Assembly: GCA_934725985.1 (NCBI GenBank)
Contig: CAKVCX010000002.1
Span: 248,001-312,000 of the forward strand
Origin: an uncultured Bacilli bacterium
GTDB lineage: Bacteria; Bacillota_I; Bacilli_A; RFN20; CAG-826
DNA length: 64,000 nt
Reading direction: 5' to 3'
The notes below the pieces were generated by a model. It searched no databases. It was not told the origin of the DNA and saw only the letters and a program-made list of their open reading frames with translations. Position numbers and translations under genes: made by a program. Below are positions 33,189-42,521 of the stretch, in pieces. Within the stretch, counting starts at the first letter, position 1, and each line of letters starts with the position of its first letter.

Positions 33189-35003
33189 ATGGATAAAGAA
33201 CTTTATGAAGAAATATTAAATTCCGCAAACATTGTCGATGTCATATCCTCCTTTAATGTACATATTGAAAAAAGAGGAAAGAACTACGTGGCCCTTTGCC
33301 CTTTTCATGATGATAAGCATCCTTCAATGTATATTTCCCCTGAGAAAAAAGTGTGGAAATGTTTTTCTTGTGGAGAAGGGGGCAATACCATCTCCTTTGT
33401 CTCTAAGTTCAAGAAGATATCTTATGAAGAAGCGGCTAGAGAAGTGGCTGATATAATCGGTTTTAAAGACCCCAGGCTAACTCAACCCATTTTTAAGAAG
33501 AAAGTAGATGCCAACTTAGAAAGGCTTATGGCAACTATTAACGACCTTCAAAAGTATTATGTTTATGCTTTATCGATACCAGAGGGAGAAAAAGCCCGCA
33601 CTTATCTTTCTAATAGGGGAATTAGCCCGGAACAAATAATTAAATATGGAATTGGCTATTCTCCTATTGATGGGGCAATGACCATCAAATATTTACAGGC
33701 GAAAGGACATTCCCTTAAATCTATCGAAGATATCGGCATAGCCTTAGCTAGAACAGGCGTCACTTCTGACCATAATTCCGGTAGGCTTATTTTTCCTTTA
33801 TTTGATCCAAATGGAAATGTTGTCGGGTTTTCGGCTAGACAGCTTGAAAAGGATGGAACTTCTAAATATATAAATTCTCCCGAGACCGCTTTATTTCATA
33901 AAAGTTCTATTCTTTATAACTACCATAACGTCGTTCTAAGTTCAAAAAGAGACGGCTATTGCTATGTTTTGGAAGGCTTTATGGATGTTATGTCGTTAGA
34001 AAGAGCCGGGATAAAAAATGCGGTGGCTTTGATGGGGACTGCTCTAACAAATGAACAAATTTCCTTGCTTAAAAGACTTAACTGCGAGATTAGGCTTTGT
34101 CTTGATGGAGACGCACCTGGGCAATTAGCAATGATGAAGATGCTTCCGTTGCTTAAAAAAAGCATGATTAATTTTAAGTTGGTTGATTACGAAGGCGATT
34201 TAAGAGATCCTGATGACTTATTTGAAGAAGAAGGGCCAGACGCTCTTAAAAAAAGAATGGAAAATCTTGTCGATCCTTTCGATTTCCAATTAAGCTATTT
34301 TCTTCATAGTAAGAAATTAAGTGATCCCAGCGAAAAAAATAAAGTCATTTCAGCATCTTTGCCATTTCTTTTAGCCTTAAAACCTGGGATTGAACTTGAA
34401 AATTACCTTATAAAATTATCCAAAGTCACAGGCTATGAAATTGATGCCATTAGAGAGATATTAAGAAAAAGCGAAACAAATAGAAACGATAATATTGATA
34501 TTTCCTATTATTTGGAAGATAAGGTTTATCATCCTAAATCAAATGAAAAACCATATCTAAAAAAACTAGATGAAGCCGAAAAAACTATTCTTTATTTTAT
34601 GTTAAACGAAGATTCGGCAATTAGATTTTTCGAAACTCAAATCGGCTCTTTTTATAATGAAATCTATGAATCTTTGGCCAATTATATCCTTGATTATAAA
34701 GATTCCCATCCAAATGAAAAAATAGATATTTCTAATTTAGTCTCCGACATAGAAAAAGATCCGTGCGCCTCAAGTTTATCAAGTGTTTTATCCGATTTAG
34801 CCTTCAATGGCAAGTCTATACCTTGCACGTTAAAAACGCTAAATTCCTGCGCCAAAATAATTGAAGAAGAAAAAAACTCCATTCGGGAGATTCAAAAAAC
34901 CGTTCAAACATTGAATTCAAAGGATAAAGAACTATCTGGCAAGGCTATTGCAGAATATGCTTCTAAGATTAGGGATAAATGGAAAAAGGAAAAACCATCA
35001 TAG
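33189..35003 (+). CDS. dnaG: DNA primase
   Basis: 604 residues. Makes RNA primers at the fork. Zinc-binding domain C37, H40, C58, C61 (CPFHDDKHPS...KCFSCGEGG). TOPRIM core has LEGFMDVMSLERAG (acidic Glu) and LCLDGDAPGQ (Asp pair). The C-terminal helicase-binding region is about 430-604. AAAGGAG precedes the start. First gene of the macromolecular-synthesis operon with rpoD. Confidence 0.97.
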   Translation: MDKELYEEILNSANIVDVISSFNVHIEKRGKNYVALCPFHDDKHPSMYISPEKKVWKCFSCGEGGNTISFVSKFKKISYEEAAREVADIIGFKDPRLTQPIFKKKVDANLERLMATINDLQKYYVYALSIPEGEKARTYLSNRGISPEQIIKYGIGYSPIDGAMTIKYLQAKGHSLKSIEDIGIALARTGVTSDHNSGRLIFPLFDPNGNVVGFSARQLEKDGTSKYINSPETALFHKSSILYNYHNVVLSSKRDGYCYVLEGFMDVMSLERAGIKNAVALMGTALTNEQISLLKRLNCEIRLCLDGDAPGQLAMMKMLPLLKKSMINFKLVDYEGDLRDPDDLFEEEGPDALKKRMENLVDPFDFQLSYFLHSKKLSDPSEKNKVISASLPFLLALKPGIELENYLIKLSKVTGYEIDAIREILRKSETNRNDNIDISYYLEDKVYHPKSNEKPYLKKLDEAEKTILYFMLNEDSAIRFFETQIGSFYNEIYESLANYILDYKDSHPNEKIDISNLVSDIEKDPCASSLSSVLSDLAFNGKSIPCTLKTLNSCAKIIEEEKNSIREIQKTVQTLNSKDKELSGKAIAEYASKIRDKWKKEKPS

Positions 35004-35044
35004 TCTAGATTTAAACGAATTATTAAGAAAGGAAGGATTTACTT

Positions 35045-36400
35045 ATGGCAGAAAAGAAAGCAAAAAGCAAAAAGACGAAAGAAAGAAAGTTAGAAGAAGA
35101 ATCATTCGATGATGTTGTGATTGACGATGAAGAAGAGGCAATAGTTTCTTTAGAGACTATTAAAAAGAAATTCTTGAAAAAAGGAAAAAAAGACGGCTAT
35201 ATCAATACGGAAGACGTCTTAGAAGAAACAAGTCATCTTGATTTAAGCGAAGATGATTTTGAAAAACTTATTGATTTTTTCAAGGCCAATAAAATCGAAA
35301 TTGAAGATGATAATGAGCAATTAGATGACCCAGATGTCCAAGGGCCACTTTCAGAAGAAGAAGTGGAAAGGGAAATGGAAGAAGACGAAGTCGACGTCGA
35401 TGATGATTCTCTTATCTCGGATGAAGATAAAGAGGCTGTCGCTTTAGCTGACTTTTCTAAGGTTGGCATTGGGGAAGTTAAATCTAACGACTCAGTCAAG
35501 ATGTATTTAAAAGAAATCGGAAAAGTTGAATTGCTTAATGCCAAGCAAGAGACCGAACTAGCTAAAAAGATTGTTGAAGGCAATAAGCCTGATGCTACAG
35601 AAGAAGAAAAACAAGAAGGCAAGGAGGCAAAAGACCATTTAATCAACGCTAACTTGCGTCTAGTTATTGCCATTGCTAAGCATTATGTTGGGCGTGGTAT
35701 GCATTTCCTTGATTTAATTCAAGAAGGCAACATGGGCTTAATTAAAGCGGTTGAGAAATTTGATTATACCAAAGGTTTTAAATTCTCTACTTATGCCACT
35801 TGGTGGATTAGGCAAGCTATCACTAGAGCCATTGCCGACCAAGCTAGAACCATTAGAATTCCTGTTCATATGGTTGAAACCATAAACAAGATGACTAGAT
35901 TCCAACGCCAACTTGTCCAAGAACTAGGCAGAGACCCAACCGCTGAAGAAATATCCGATAAAATGGATAATACTTTATCTCCCGAAAGAATAAGAGAAAT
36001 ACAAAGAATTGCCCTTGAACCGGTTTCATTAGAGACTCCTATAGGCGAAGAAGATGATTCTCATTTAGGCGACTTTATTGAAGATAAGGAAGCTCAGTCC
36101 CCTGAAGAATACACGACGAAATCCCTTCTTAAGGATGAGCTATATGAAATAATGAAAGACTTGACCGATAGGGAAGAAAGGGTTTTGCGTCTTCGTTATG
36201 GGCTTGATGATAATAGACCTAGAACCCTAGAAGAAGTAGGGCGTGAATTTGGCGTTACTAGAGAACGTATTCGCCAAATAGAAGCTAAGGCCATTAGAAA
36301 GCTTCGCCATCCGACTAGAGCCAAAAAACTTGGCGATTATAGAGATGCAACTTATGTTAGCGAAAGCCATTATAATGGCGGGAATAATTCTAGAAATTAA
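35045..36400 (+). CDS. rpoD: Primary sigma factor SigA (RpoD)
   Basis: 451 residues. Region 1.1-like acidic N terminus (about 35-130, including KKGKKDGYINTEDVL), region 1.2 NDSVKMYLKEIGKVELL, regions 2.3-2.4 FSTYATWWIRQAITRAIADQARTIRIP (about 248-273), region 3, and region 4.2 RPRTLEEVGREFGVTRERIRQIEAKAIRKLRHP. All standard -10 and -35 contact residues are present, fitting the many TTGACA/TATAAT promoters in this window. GAAAGGAAGG precedes the start. Confidence 0.98.
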   Translation: MAEKKAKSKKTKERKLEEESFDDVVIDDEEEAIVSLETIKKKFLKKGKKDGYINTEDVLEETSHLDLSEDDFEKLIDFFKANKIEIEDDNEQLDDPDVQGPLSEEEVEREMEEDEVDVDDDSLISDEDKEAVALADFSKVGIGEVKSNDSVKMYLKEIGKVELLNAKQETELAKKIVEGNKPDATEEEKQEGKEAKDHLINANLRLVIAIAKHYVGRGMHFLDLIQEGNMGLIKAVEKFDYTKGFKFSTYATWWIRQAITRAIADQARTIRIPVHMVETINKMTRFQRQLVQELGRDPTAEEISDKMDNTLSPERIREIQRIALEPVSLETPIGEEDDSHLGDFIEDKEAQSPEEYTTKSLLKDELYEIMKDLTDREERVLRLRYGLDDNRPRTLEEVGREFGVTRERIRQIEAKAIRKLRHPTRAKKLGDYRDATYVSESHYNGGNNSRN

Positions 36401-36406
36401 TTATAT

Positions 36407-37411
36407 ATGAATGAAGAAAATAAGAATGAAGTTTTAGATGACTCTTCCTCTTTAAGCGAAGAGGAGGAAAAAGAATTGATTGATTCCCCTAAAGTAGAGC
36501 CAATCGAGGCTAGCGATGAGCAAATCGACACATTGCTAAATGAGTCTTTGCCTTTGCCTCCTTCGAAAAAAGGCGATTCGCTTTCGATTTATCTTCATTC
36601 CATAGGATGTTATCCTCTTTTAAGCAAAGAAGAAGAGACTGCACTAGCTCTTGAAATTGCTAACGGAAATAAACATAACGCCACAAAGGAAGAAAAAAAC
36701 AAGGCTGAATTAGCCAAAACTACTTTGATTAATTCTAATTTGAGACTTGTTGTATCCATTGCAAAGCATTATCAAGGTAGGGGCGTTCCTCTGCTAGACT
36801 TGATTCAAGAAGGCAATATAGGACTTTATAAAGCTGCAGAGAAATTTGATTCTAGCAAAGGCAATAGGTTTTCTACCTATGCCCATTTTTGGATTACCCA
36901 AGCTGTTTCTAAAGCAGTTGCTGAATTATCTAGGCCGATTAAGGTCCCTCTTCATAAATCAATAGAACTAGCCAAAGTAAAAAAAGTAGAAACGGATTTA
37001 GAAGACAAATTAGGCAGAGTGCCTACTACTGAGGAAATCGCGAAAAATTTAGGTAATATTAGTTCTGATGAGGTCGAGACAATTCTCTCCTTGCCTACTT
37101 CCATTGTCGATTTAGATCAACCTGTCGGCGAGGATAAAGATGGCGAATTAAGCGAGTTTATCCCTTCTAATGACGATTCAGTTTCTAGCAACATCGATCA
37201 AGAAGATGTCTTAGAAACGGTTAAAAAGGGGTTAAGCTATTTGCCGGATAGAGAAAAAAAGGTCATAGAGAAAATTTATGGCTTAAATAATGATGAGCCT
37301 TGTTCTTTAGAAGCCATAGGAAAAGAAATGGGGATTTCAAGAGAAAGAGTAAGACAAATAAAAGAACAAGCTCTTTTGAGAATGAAAAAAGGATTGGACC
37401 AGGAGAAGTAG
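36407..37411 (+). CDS. Second sigma-70 family factor, rpoD paralogue
   Basis: 334 residues, starts 7 nt after rpoD. It keeps regions 1.2 (LSIYLHSIGCYPLLSKEEE), 2 (NLRLVVSIAKHYQGRGVPLLDLIQEGNIGL), 3 and 4 (SLEAIGKEMGISRERVRQIKEQAL) but lacks a true region 1.1; its N terminus is a short acidic tail. In region 2.4 the TWWIRQAIT of SigA is HFWITQAVS (160-168), so a melting Trp is Phe161 and an Arg is lost. Region 4.2 also differs. It is probably an alternative factor with altered promoter choice; no anti-sigma gene is adjacent. Confidence 0.88.
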   Translation: MNEENKNEVLDDSSSLSEEEEKELIDSPKVEPIEASDEQIDTLLNESLPLPPSKKGDSLSIYLHSIGCYPLLSKEEETALALEIANGNKHNATKEEKNKAELAKTTLINSNLRLVVSIAKHYQGRGVPLLDLIQEGNIGLYKAAEKFDSSKGNRFSTYAHFWITQAVSKAVAELSRPIKVPLHKSIELAKVKKVETDLEDKLGRVPTTEEIAKNLGNISSDEVETILSLPTSIVDLDQPVGEDKDGELSEFIPSNDDSVSSNIDQEDVLETVKKGLSYLPDREKKVIEKIYGLNNDEPCSLEAIGKEMGISRERVRQIKEQALLRMKKGLDQEK

Positions 37412-38083
37412 ATGGGTTTTAAACTGTCCAAGCGTTTACAAGCCGTTGCTGATTTTGTTGAGCCGCATTCTTTTTTAGCTGACATTGGAAGTGATCACGC
37501 TCACCTTCCTATTTATTTAGTACAGTCGAAGAAAATAGAATACGCACAAGCCATAGAAAATAAAATCGGTCCCTTTATTAGAATGAAAACCAATATAGAA
37601 TCCGCAGGTCTTTCTTCTAAAATATTTGCTAGCAAAAGCGATGGGATATCTGAAATTGGCGACGATGTTGATACTTTATCTTTATGTGGGTTAGGCGGGG
37701 TTTTAACTTATCAAATTCTTTCCTCCAACCTAGATAAATTAGATAACATTAAAACCATAATTGTCGATCCTCATAGGGATTTAAAATTAGTCAGGGAAAA
37801 AGTCTCTTCTTTGGGGTTTTATATAGATGATGAAACGATAGTCTACGAAGATAAGATTTATTATTTCATTGTTAAATTCAAGCGCGGAAAACTAGAAAAA
37901 CACTATTCTACAAAAGAACTATTGCTTGGGCCTAAATTACTTATTAAAAAAGAACCAATCTTTTTACTTTGGCTTGAAGAACAAAGAAAAAAAGTCTCTT
38001 CTTTATTAAACAAAGGACTAACAAAAGAAAAAAGAGAACAAGCTTTAGCCTTATATAGAATCATTGCTTCTACTTTAAAGTGA
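37412..38083 (+). CDS. trmK: tRNA (adenine22-N1)-methyltransferase TrmK
   Basis: 223 residues, Class I SAM-dependent methyltransferase (COG2384, YqfN). The SAM motif is FLADIGSDHAHLPIYLV (about 21-37), with a following acidic position AIENKIGPFIRMK and the catalytic-region LCGLGGVLTYQIL. The ATG directly follows the stop of the second sigma gene. In Bacillus it lies after sigA, as here. The 3' end overlaps convergent ispH by 9 nt. Confidence 0.93.
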   Translation: MGFKLSKRLQAVADFVEPHSFLADIGSDHAHLPIYLVQSKKIEYAQAIENKIGPFIRMKTNIESAGLSSKIFASKSDGISEIGDDVDTLSLCGLGGVLTYQILSSNLDKLDNIKTIIVDPHRDLKLVREKVSSLGFYIDDETIVYEDKIYYFIVKFKRGKLEKHYSTKELLLGPKLLIKKEPIFLLWLEEQRKKVSSLLNKGLTKEKREQALALYRIIASTLK

Positions 38084-38929
38084 TTCTAGATAGGAAGAAC
38101 ATTCTTCTAGTGTTTTTTCTGAAGTGCTTGCCCCTGTGGCCACGGCTATTTTTTTAATTCCCTTTAAATCTAATTTTTTTAATTCCTCTAAATTAAGTGC
38201 ACGATAAGTTTTAAAACCTTTGTTTAAAGAAATTGTGGCTAATTTATTCGTGTTAGAAGAATAAGTGGAGCCAATAATTAGGATTGCATCGTAATTATTT
38301 GGCAAATTTTTTATGGCATCTTGCCTTCTTTTTGTGCTGAAACAAACGCTTTTTTCTAATTTAGCTTCCTTATACTCTTTCTTGATTATTTCCATGGATT
38401 TTTCTATTTCATCTTCAGATAAAGTAGTTTGGGTAATGACATGTTTTGGGTTTTTCTTTCCTTTTCTTATGAAAGAGAAAGTATCGATATCAAAAAAATA
38501 TGAGCTAGGGCAATTGCAATAGAAAGAAGCCGCTTCTAAATGCTTCTTGCTCCCTATATAAATAGTTGTCCCGTTTTCAAATTCGTTAGCTTCTTTTAAA
38601 TTTAAGCTTACAAAAGGACAAGTGGCATCTATTTGGATTAAGTTCTTCTTTTTTGCTATTTCTTCATATATGCATGGATGGCCGTGAGCTGAATAAATAA
38701 CAATGCTGCCATCTTTTATTTTTTTTAATTCATCAAGGAGATTGGACTTTCTTTCGTCTATTATATGCATGTTTTCTTTTTCCAATTCTTTGACCACATC
38801 TTCGTTATGGACTATCATGCCTAGCAAATAAATGTCGTTGCTATAGGTTTTTTTGGCTTTTTTTGCCATTTCTATTGCATTATTAACCCCAGAGCAAAAA
38901 CCAAATGGTGAAATAATATGTACTTCCAT
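38075..38929 (-). CDS. ispH: 4-hydroxy-3-methylbut-2-enyl diphosphate reductase
   Basis: 284 residues. Last step of the MEP pathway, giving IPP and DMAPP. The three Fe-S ligands are C12 (FGFCSGV), C104 (IDATCPFV) and C196 (VCFSTKRRQ), and conserved His residues occur at HNEDVV (41) and AHGHP (82, 84). The C-terminal TGAST motif is present. It is inverted relative to its neighbours; the same gene follows trmK in Bacillus. Confidence 0.96.
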   Translation of the reverse strand: MEVHIISPFGFCSGVNNAIEMAKKAKKTYSNDIYLLGMIVHNEDVVKELEKENMHIIDERKSNLLDELKKIKDGSIVIYSAHGHPCIYEEIAKKKNLIQIDATCPFVSLNLKEANEFENGTTIYIGSKKHLEAASFYCNCPSSYFFDIDTFSFIRKGKKNPKHVITQTTLSEDEIEKSMEIIKKEYKEAKLEKSVCFSTKRRQDAIKNLPNNYDAILIIGSTYSSNTNKLATISLNKGFKTYRALNLEELKKLDLKGIKKIAVATGASTSEKTLEECSSYLESL

Positions 38930-38939
38930 ACGTAAATGA

Positions 38940-38968
38940 ATGAAAATCCTCTACCTTTCCTTTATAAT
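38940..38968 (+). promoter_or_regulatory. Probable promoter of cshB
   Basis: ATGAAA (38940-38945, four of six to TTGACA), 17-nt spacer, consensus TATAAT (38963-38968). The ATG lies 9 nt further, so the leader is only 2-3 nt. Confidence 0.65.
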
Positions 38969-38977
38969 TTTATCATT

Positions 38978-40327
38978 ATGAGCAGCTTTTCTTCATTAAA
39001 TTTATCTAAGACGATGCTTGATTCGCTTAAAAAGCAAAAATATCTTGAACCTTCTCCGGTTCAGCTTCGTATTATTCCAAAAGCCTTGCAAGGCAAGAGC
39101 TTGCTTTGCCAAGCGGAAACCGGAAGTGGCAAAACCCATTCTTATCTAATACCAATTATAGATAGGATAGATACTTCTTTGCCTCGCTTGCAAGCCATTA
39201 TTATTACCCCAAGTAGAGAATTATCGAGGCAAGTCTATGAATTTGCCAAGCCTTTTCAAGACCATTTCCAAAAATTAAAGATTAGGCTGATTACTTCTGA
39301 AGAAGATAGGACTTCTTCTAGCCAAGGGTTAAGCGTTCCTCCCCATATTGTTATAGGGACGCCCGGAAGATTAAAAGATATTTTAATCGATTCTTATAAA
39401 TTGGATTTGCATGGCGTCAAGACATTGGTTCTAGATGAAGCCGATATGCTTATGGAATTGGGCTATTTTGATTCAATCGATTCTTTATATTCCTTACTTC
39501 CTGAAAAAATACAAACCATGGTTTTTTCTGCTACTCTAGAAGAAAATTTAAAGCATAGACTAGAAAAATATATGGGAGTCAATTTCTCTTTCGATAACGA
39601 GGATAACAAAAGTTCTTCTAATGTTTCTCATCATTTAGTCAATATTAAACATGTTGGAAAAATAGAGGCTTTGAAAAGGTTTTTGAAAATAAAAAACCCT
39701 TACCTTGCCATTATTTTTGCTTCTAAAAAGGAAGACGTTAAAAAAGTATATGAAGATTTAAGAGAAAATAATTACTCAGTTACCATGTTTTCTGGGGATT
39801 TAGATGCCAGGAAAAGGAAGTCGACGTTAAAATTAATCAAAGATAACAAGTTCCAACTCATTGTTGCCAGTGACTTGCTATCTAGAGGTATCGATATTGA
39901 CGATATAAGCGAAGTCATTTCCTTAGATTTGCCTAACGATTTGGAATATTACTACCATAGGGCTGGAAGAACCGGAAGATTTGGGAAAAAAGGCGATTCG
40001 TATGTTTTTTATAATTCAGATTCTACCAAGCTTCCTTTGGAGTTGATTAATAAAGGGGTTAAGTTTGATTTCCTTATTTTGAAGGAAGATTGTCTTATAA
40101 ACGATCCGGTGGGGCTGCTTCCAAAGAAAAAGTTTAGCAAGAAAAAGCCTTTTAGCGATGAAGAAGCTAAAGAAATTAAAATTGCTAAAGCCAAAAATAG
40201 AACCGATAAAGTTAAACCCGCCTATAAGAAAAAACAAAAATGGGCAGTTGAAAGAGTTAAGAACAAATACAAAAGAAAAGCCATCGGAAAAGCCATAAGG
40301 AAAAAAGCGTATGGAAAAGAAGACTGA
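38978..40327 (+). CDS. cshB: DEAD-box RNA helicase (CshB-like)
   Basis: 449 residues. Q-motif region LEPSPVQLRIIP, Walker A AETGSGKT (46-53), DEAD (153-156), SAT (FSATLEENL), and C-terminal ARTGRFG-type motif HRAGRTGR. A highly basic tail (about 385-449, many KKK and RK runs) is likely RNA-binding. I place the start at 38978 because MSSFSSLNLSKTML matches the family N terminus and the promoter ends just before it; the upstream start at 38936 lies inside the promoter. In B. subtilis cshB is also next to nfo. Confidence 0.93.
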   Translation: MSSFSSLNLSKTMLDSLKKQKYLEPSPVQLRIIPKALQGKSLLCQAETGSGKTHSYLIPIIDRIDTSLPRLQAIIITPSRELSRQVYEFAKPFQDHFQKLKIRLITSEEDRTSSSQGLSVPPHIVIGTPGRLKDILIDSYKLDLHGVKTLVLDEADMLMELGYFDSIDSLYSLLPEKIQTMVFSATLEENLKHRLEKYMGVNFSFDNEDNKSSSNVSHHLVNIKHVGKIEALKRFLKIKNPYLAIIFASKKEDVKKVYEDLRENNYSVTMFSGDLDARKRKSTLKLIKDNKFQLIVASDLLSRGIDIDDISEVISLDLPNDLEYYYHRAGRTGRFGKKGDSYVFYNSDSTKLPLELINKGVKFDFLILKEDCLINDPVGLLPKKKFSKKKPFSDEEAKEIKIAKAKNRTDKVKPAYKKKQKWAVERVKNKYKRKAIGKAIRKKAYGKED

Positions 40328-41201
40328 CTTGCTTATTGGCTCCCATGTTTCTTTTAGCTCCCCCGATTATTATCTAGGCAGCGTAAAATCTGCTTTAAGT
40401 TTTAAAGAAAACGCCTTTATGTTTTATACGGGCGCTCCAGCGAATTCTTTTCGTTTGCCTATAGAAAAGTTGAAAATAGAAGAAGGCAGACGCTATTTAA
40501 AAGAGAATAACTTCGACGAGAATAACATAATTATCCATGCCCCTTATATAATTAACTTAGCTAATAAGGAAAATTTATCTAATTATGAATTCGCAAAACG
40601 TTTCTTGCTAGAAGAGCTTACCAGGGCTACTTTTTTTAATGTAAATAAAGTGGTCTTACATCCTGGCTCTTCTAAAGGCTTGGGCTTTTTAAAGGGAAAA
40701 GAAGCACTTTGCCTTGCCCTTAACGAAATATTTTCTTCCTTTAAGGAAAATGTGACCATTTGTTTGGAAACCATGGCAGGCAAAGGAAACGAAATAGGTA
40801 AAGATTTTAATGAATTATCTCAAATAATTAACGGAATCGAAGATAAAAGAAGGATTGGAATTTGCCTAGATACATGCCATATTAATGATGCTGGCTATAA
40901 TTTGGCTGAGTTTGATAAAGTCTTGGATGATTTTGATACAAAAATTGGTTTAGATAAGTTAAAGGTTATTCATTTAAATGATTCTTCTAACCCTATGTCT
41001 TCCCACAAAGATAGACATGCCAATATTGGGAATGGGGCAATTGGTTTTTCTATTTTAGAAGGAATTGCCAAAAACAATAGAATTGGCAATGTCCCAAAAA
41101 TTTTAGAAACCCCCTATATAAACGGCAAACCTCCATATGGAAAAGAAATTGAAATGATTAGAAATGGAGTTTACGAGAAAGATTGGATGAGCTTTTTATA
41201 G
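40311..41201 (+). CDS. nfo: Endonuclease IV (apurinic/apyrimidinic)
   Basis: 296 residues, TIM-barrel AP endonuclease with three metals. Ligand motifs in order: IIHAPYIINL, VVLHPGSSKG, ICLETMAGKGNEIG, GICLDTCHINDAGY, VIHLNDS, SHKDRHANIGNGAIG and ILETP. Overlaps cshB by 17 nt and is convergent with ispG, sharing 6 nt. Confidence 0.96.
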   Translation: MEKKTDLLIGSHVSFSSPDYYLGSVKSALSFKENAFMFYTGAPANSFRLPIEKLKIEEGRRYLKENNFDENNIIIHAPYIINLANKENLSNYEFAKRFLLEELTRATFFNVNKVVLHPGSSKGLGFLKGKEALCLALNEIFSSFKENVTICLETMAGKGNEIGKDFNELSQIINGIEDKRRIGICLDTCHINDAGYNLAEFDKVLDDFDTKIGLDKLKVIHLNDSSNPMSSHKDRHANIGNGAIGFSILEGIAKNNRIGNVPKILETPYINGKPPYGKEIEMIRNGVYEKDWMSFL

Positions 41202-42248
41202 CAAATCGATTTCTTTTATTAATTCTTCGACAATGTTTTCGTTTGAAACACTCCGAATTACTTTTCCTTTTTTGAAAATTACCCAGTTTTTATTCCCGCC
41301 GGCCGCGCCTAAATCCGCGTGTTTAGCTTCTCCGGGGCCATTTACAATACAACCCATGATGGCAACGGTTTTATTTATTTTATTTTCTTCTAGATAATTT
41401 TGGATTATTTTAGCGGTGGGTATTAAATCTACTTGTGTTCTCCCACATGTCGGGCAAGATATGAAAGTAGGGTACTCTTTTTTTAAGCCTAAATCATGAA
41501 GTAATCTATTGGCGGCTTTGATTTCTTCTTCGGGCTCATCGCTTAAAGAAATTCTTATAGTATCGCCTATTCCTTCAAGCAAGAGGGGGGATAGCCCTGC
41601 GCTAGACCTAATTAAACCAATATCTTTTGGTCCAGCTTCGGTTATGCCTAAATGCAAGGGATAAGGAAACTTTTCGGATGCCATTTTATAAGCTTGGATA
41701 GTTTCTATTGCATTTGACCCTTTTAAAGAAATTACGATATCAAAAAAGCCTAAATCTTCTAATATTTTTATATGTTTAGATGCAGAATCTAGCAAGTACT
41801 CTGCTTTTATTTTGCTATCACCATTAAAAATATCTTTGTCTAATGAGCCCCCATTAACGCCGATTCTAATCGGTATTCTTTTGCTTTTAGCTGCCTCGAC
41901 TACTTTTTTTATTCTGTCTATTTGACCTATATTACCTGGATTGATCCTTATGGCATCGATGTTATTTTCTATACAAGTCAAAGCTAGATCGGCATCAAAA
42001 TGAATATCGGCAATTAAGGGAATCTTGATTTCCTTTTTGATTTTAGAAACGCTTAAGGCATCCTTTTGGTCAAGTATGGATACTCTCATGGCCTCGGCTC
42101 CTAAAGCGGCACATCTATTAATTTGTTTTATGACTTCATCCGAATTTTCGGTTTTAATATTGCACATAGATTGGACCAAAACATGATTTGATCCGCCTAT
42201 AAAAGTATTTCCAATTCTAATTTTTTTAGTATTAATACGTTTATACAT
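41196..42248 (-). CDS. ispG: 4-hydroxy-3-methylbut-2-en-1-yl diphosphate synthase
   Basis: 350 residues. Penultimate MEP-pathway enzyme, converts MEcPP to HMBPP. N-terminal TIM barrel (VLVQSMCNIKT...), C-terminal Fe-S domain with CPTCGRTQ and MGCIVNGPGE cysteines. The ATG at 42248 is preceded by AGGTG at the right distance; the longer GTG start at 42257 would overlap that site. Minus strand, inverted relative to most neighbours, like ispH. Confidence 0.95.
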   Translation of the reverse strand: MYKRINTKKIRIGNTFIGGSNHVLVQSMCNIKTENSDEVIKQINRCAALGAEAMRVSILDQKDALSVSKIKKEIKIPLIADIHFDADLALTCIENNIDAIRINPGNIGQIDRIKKVVEAAKSKRIPIRIGVNGGSLDKDIFNGDSKIKAEYLLDSASKHIKILEDLGFFDIVISLKGSNAIETIQAYKMASEKFPYPLHLGITEAGPKDIGLIRSSAGLSPLLLEGIGDTIRISLSDEPEEEIKAANRLLHDLGLKKEYPTFISCPTCGRTQVDLIPTAKIIQNYLEENKINKTVAIMGCIVNGPGEAKHADLGAAGGNKNWVIFKKGKVIRSVSNENIVEELIKEIDLL

Positions 42249-42328
42249 ATTTTTCACCTAAATCTTATTATAGATTTTCGTTTAATCCTATGCTAGACTT
42301 CTAAACGCCGAAAGGAAGAGAAAAGAGA

Positions 42329-42487
42329 ATGGCTAGCAAACGCGATCAAGTTATACTCAAGTGCACCGAATGTGGCGATGAGAATTACATTACCACTAGG
42401 AACAAAAGAAATAATCCCAACAAAATGGAGATTAACAAATTTTGTCCAAAGTGCAATAAGATGACACTTCATAAGGAAAAGAAATAA
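42329..42487 (+). CDS. rpmG: 50S ribosomal protein L33 (zinc-binding)
   Basis: 52-residue basic protein read directly: MASKRDQVILKCTECGDENY, then ITTRNKRNNPNKMEINKFCP and KCNKMTLHKEKK. Both CxxC pairs are present (C12/C15, C39/C42). AAAGGAAG lies at 42311-42318. The stop codon is the first triplet of its terminator. Confidence 0.96.
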   Translation: MASKRDQVILKCTECGDENYITTRNKRNNPNKMEINKFCPKCNKMTLHKEKK

Positions 42488-42512
42488 GGCATTGCAATCG
42501 CCTTATTTTTTT
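42485..42512 (+). terminator. rpmG terminator, containing the stop codon
   Basis: TAAGGC-ATT pairs with AAT-C-GCCTTA (42485-42505, one bulged base), followed by seven T. The TAA stop is part of the 5' arm. Confidence 0.85.
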
Positions 42513-42521
42513 ATTTCAAAG

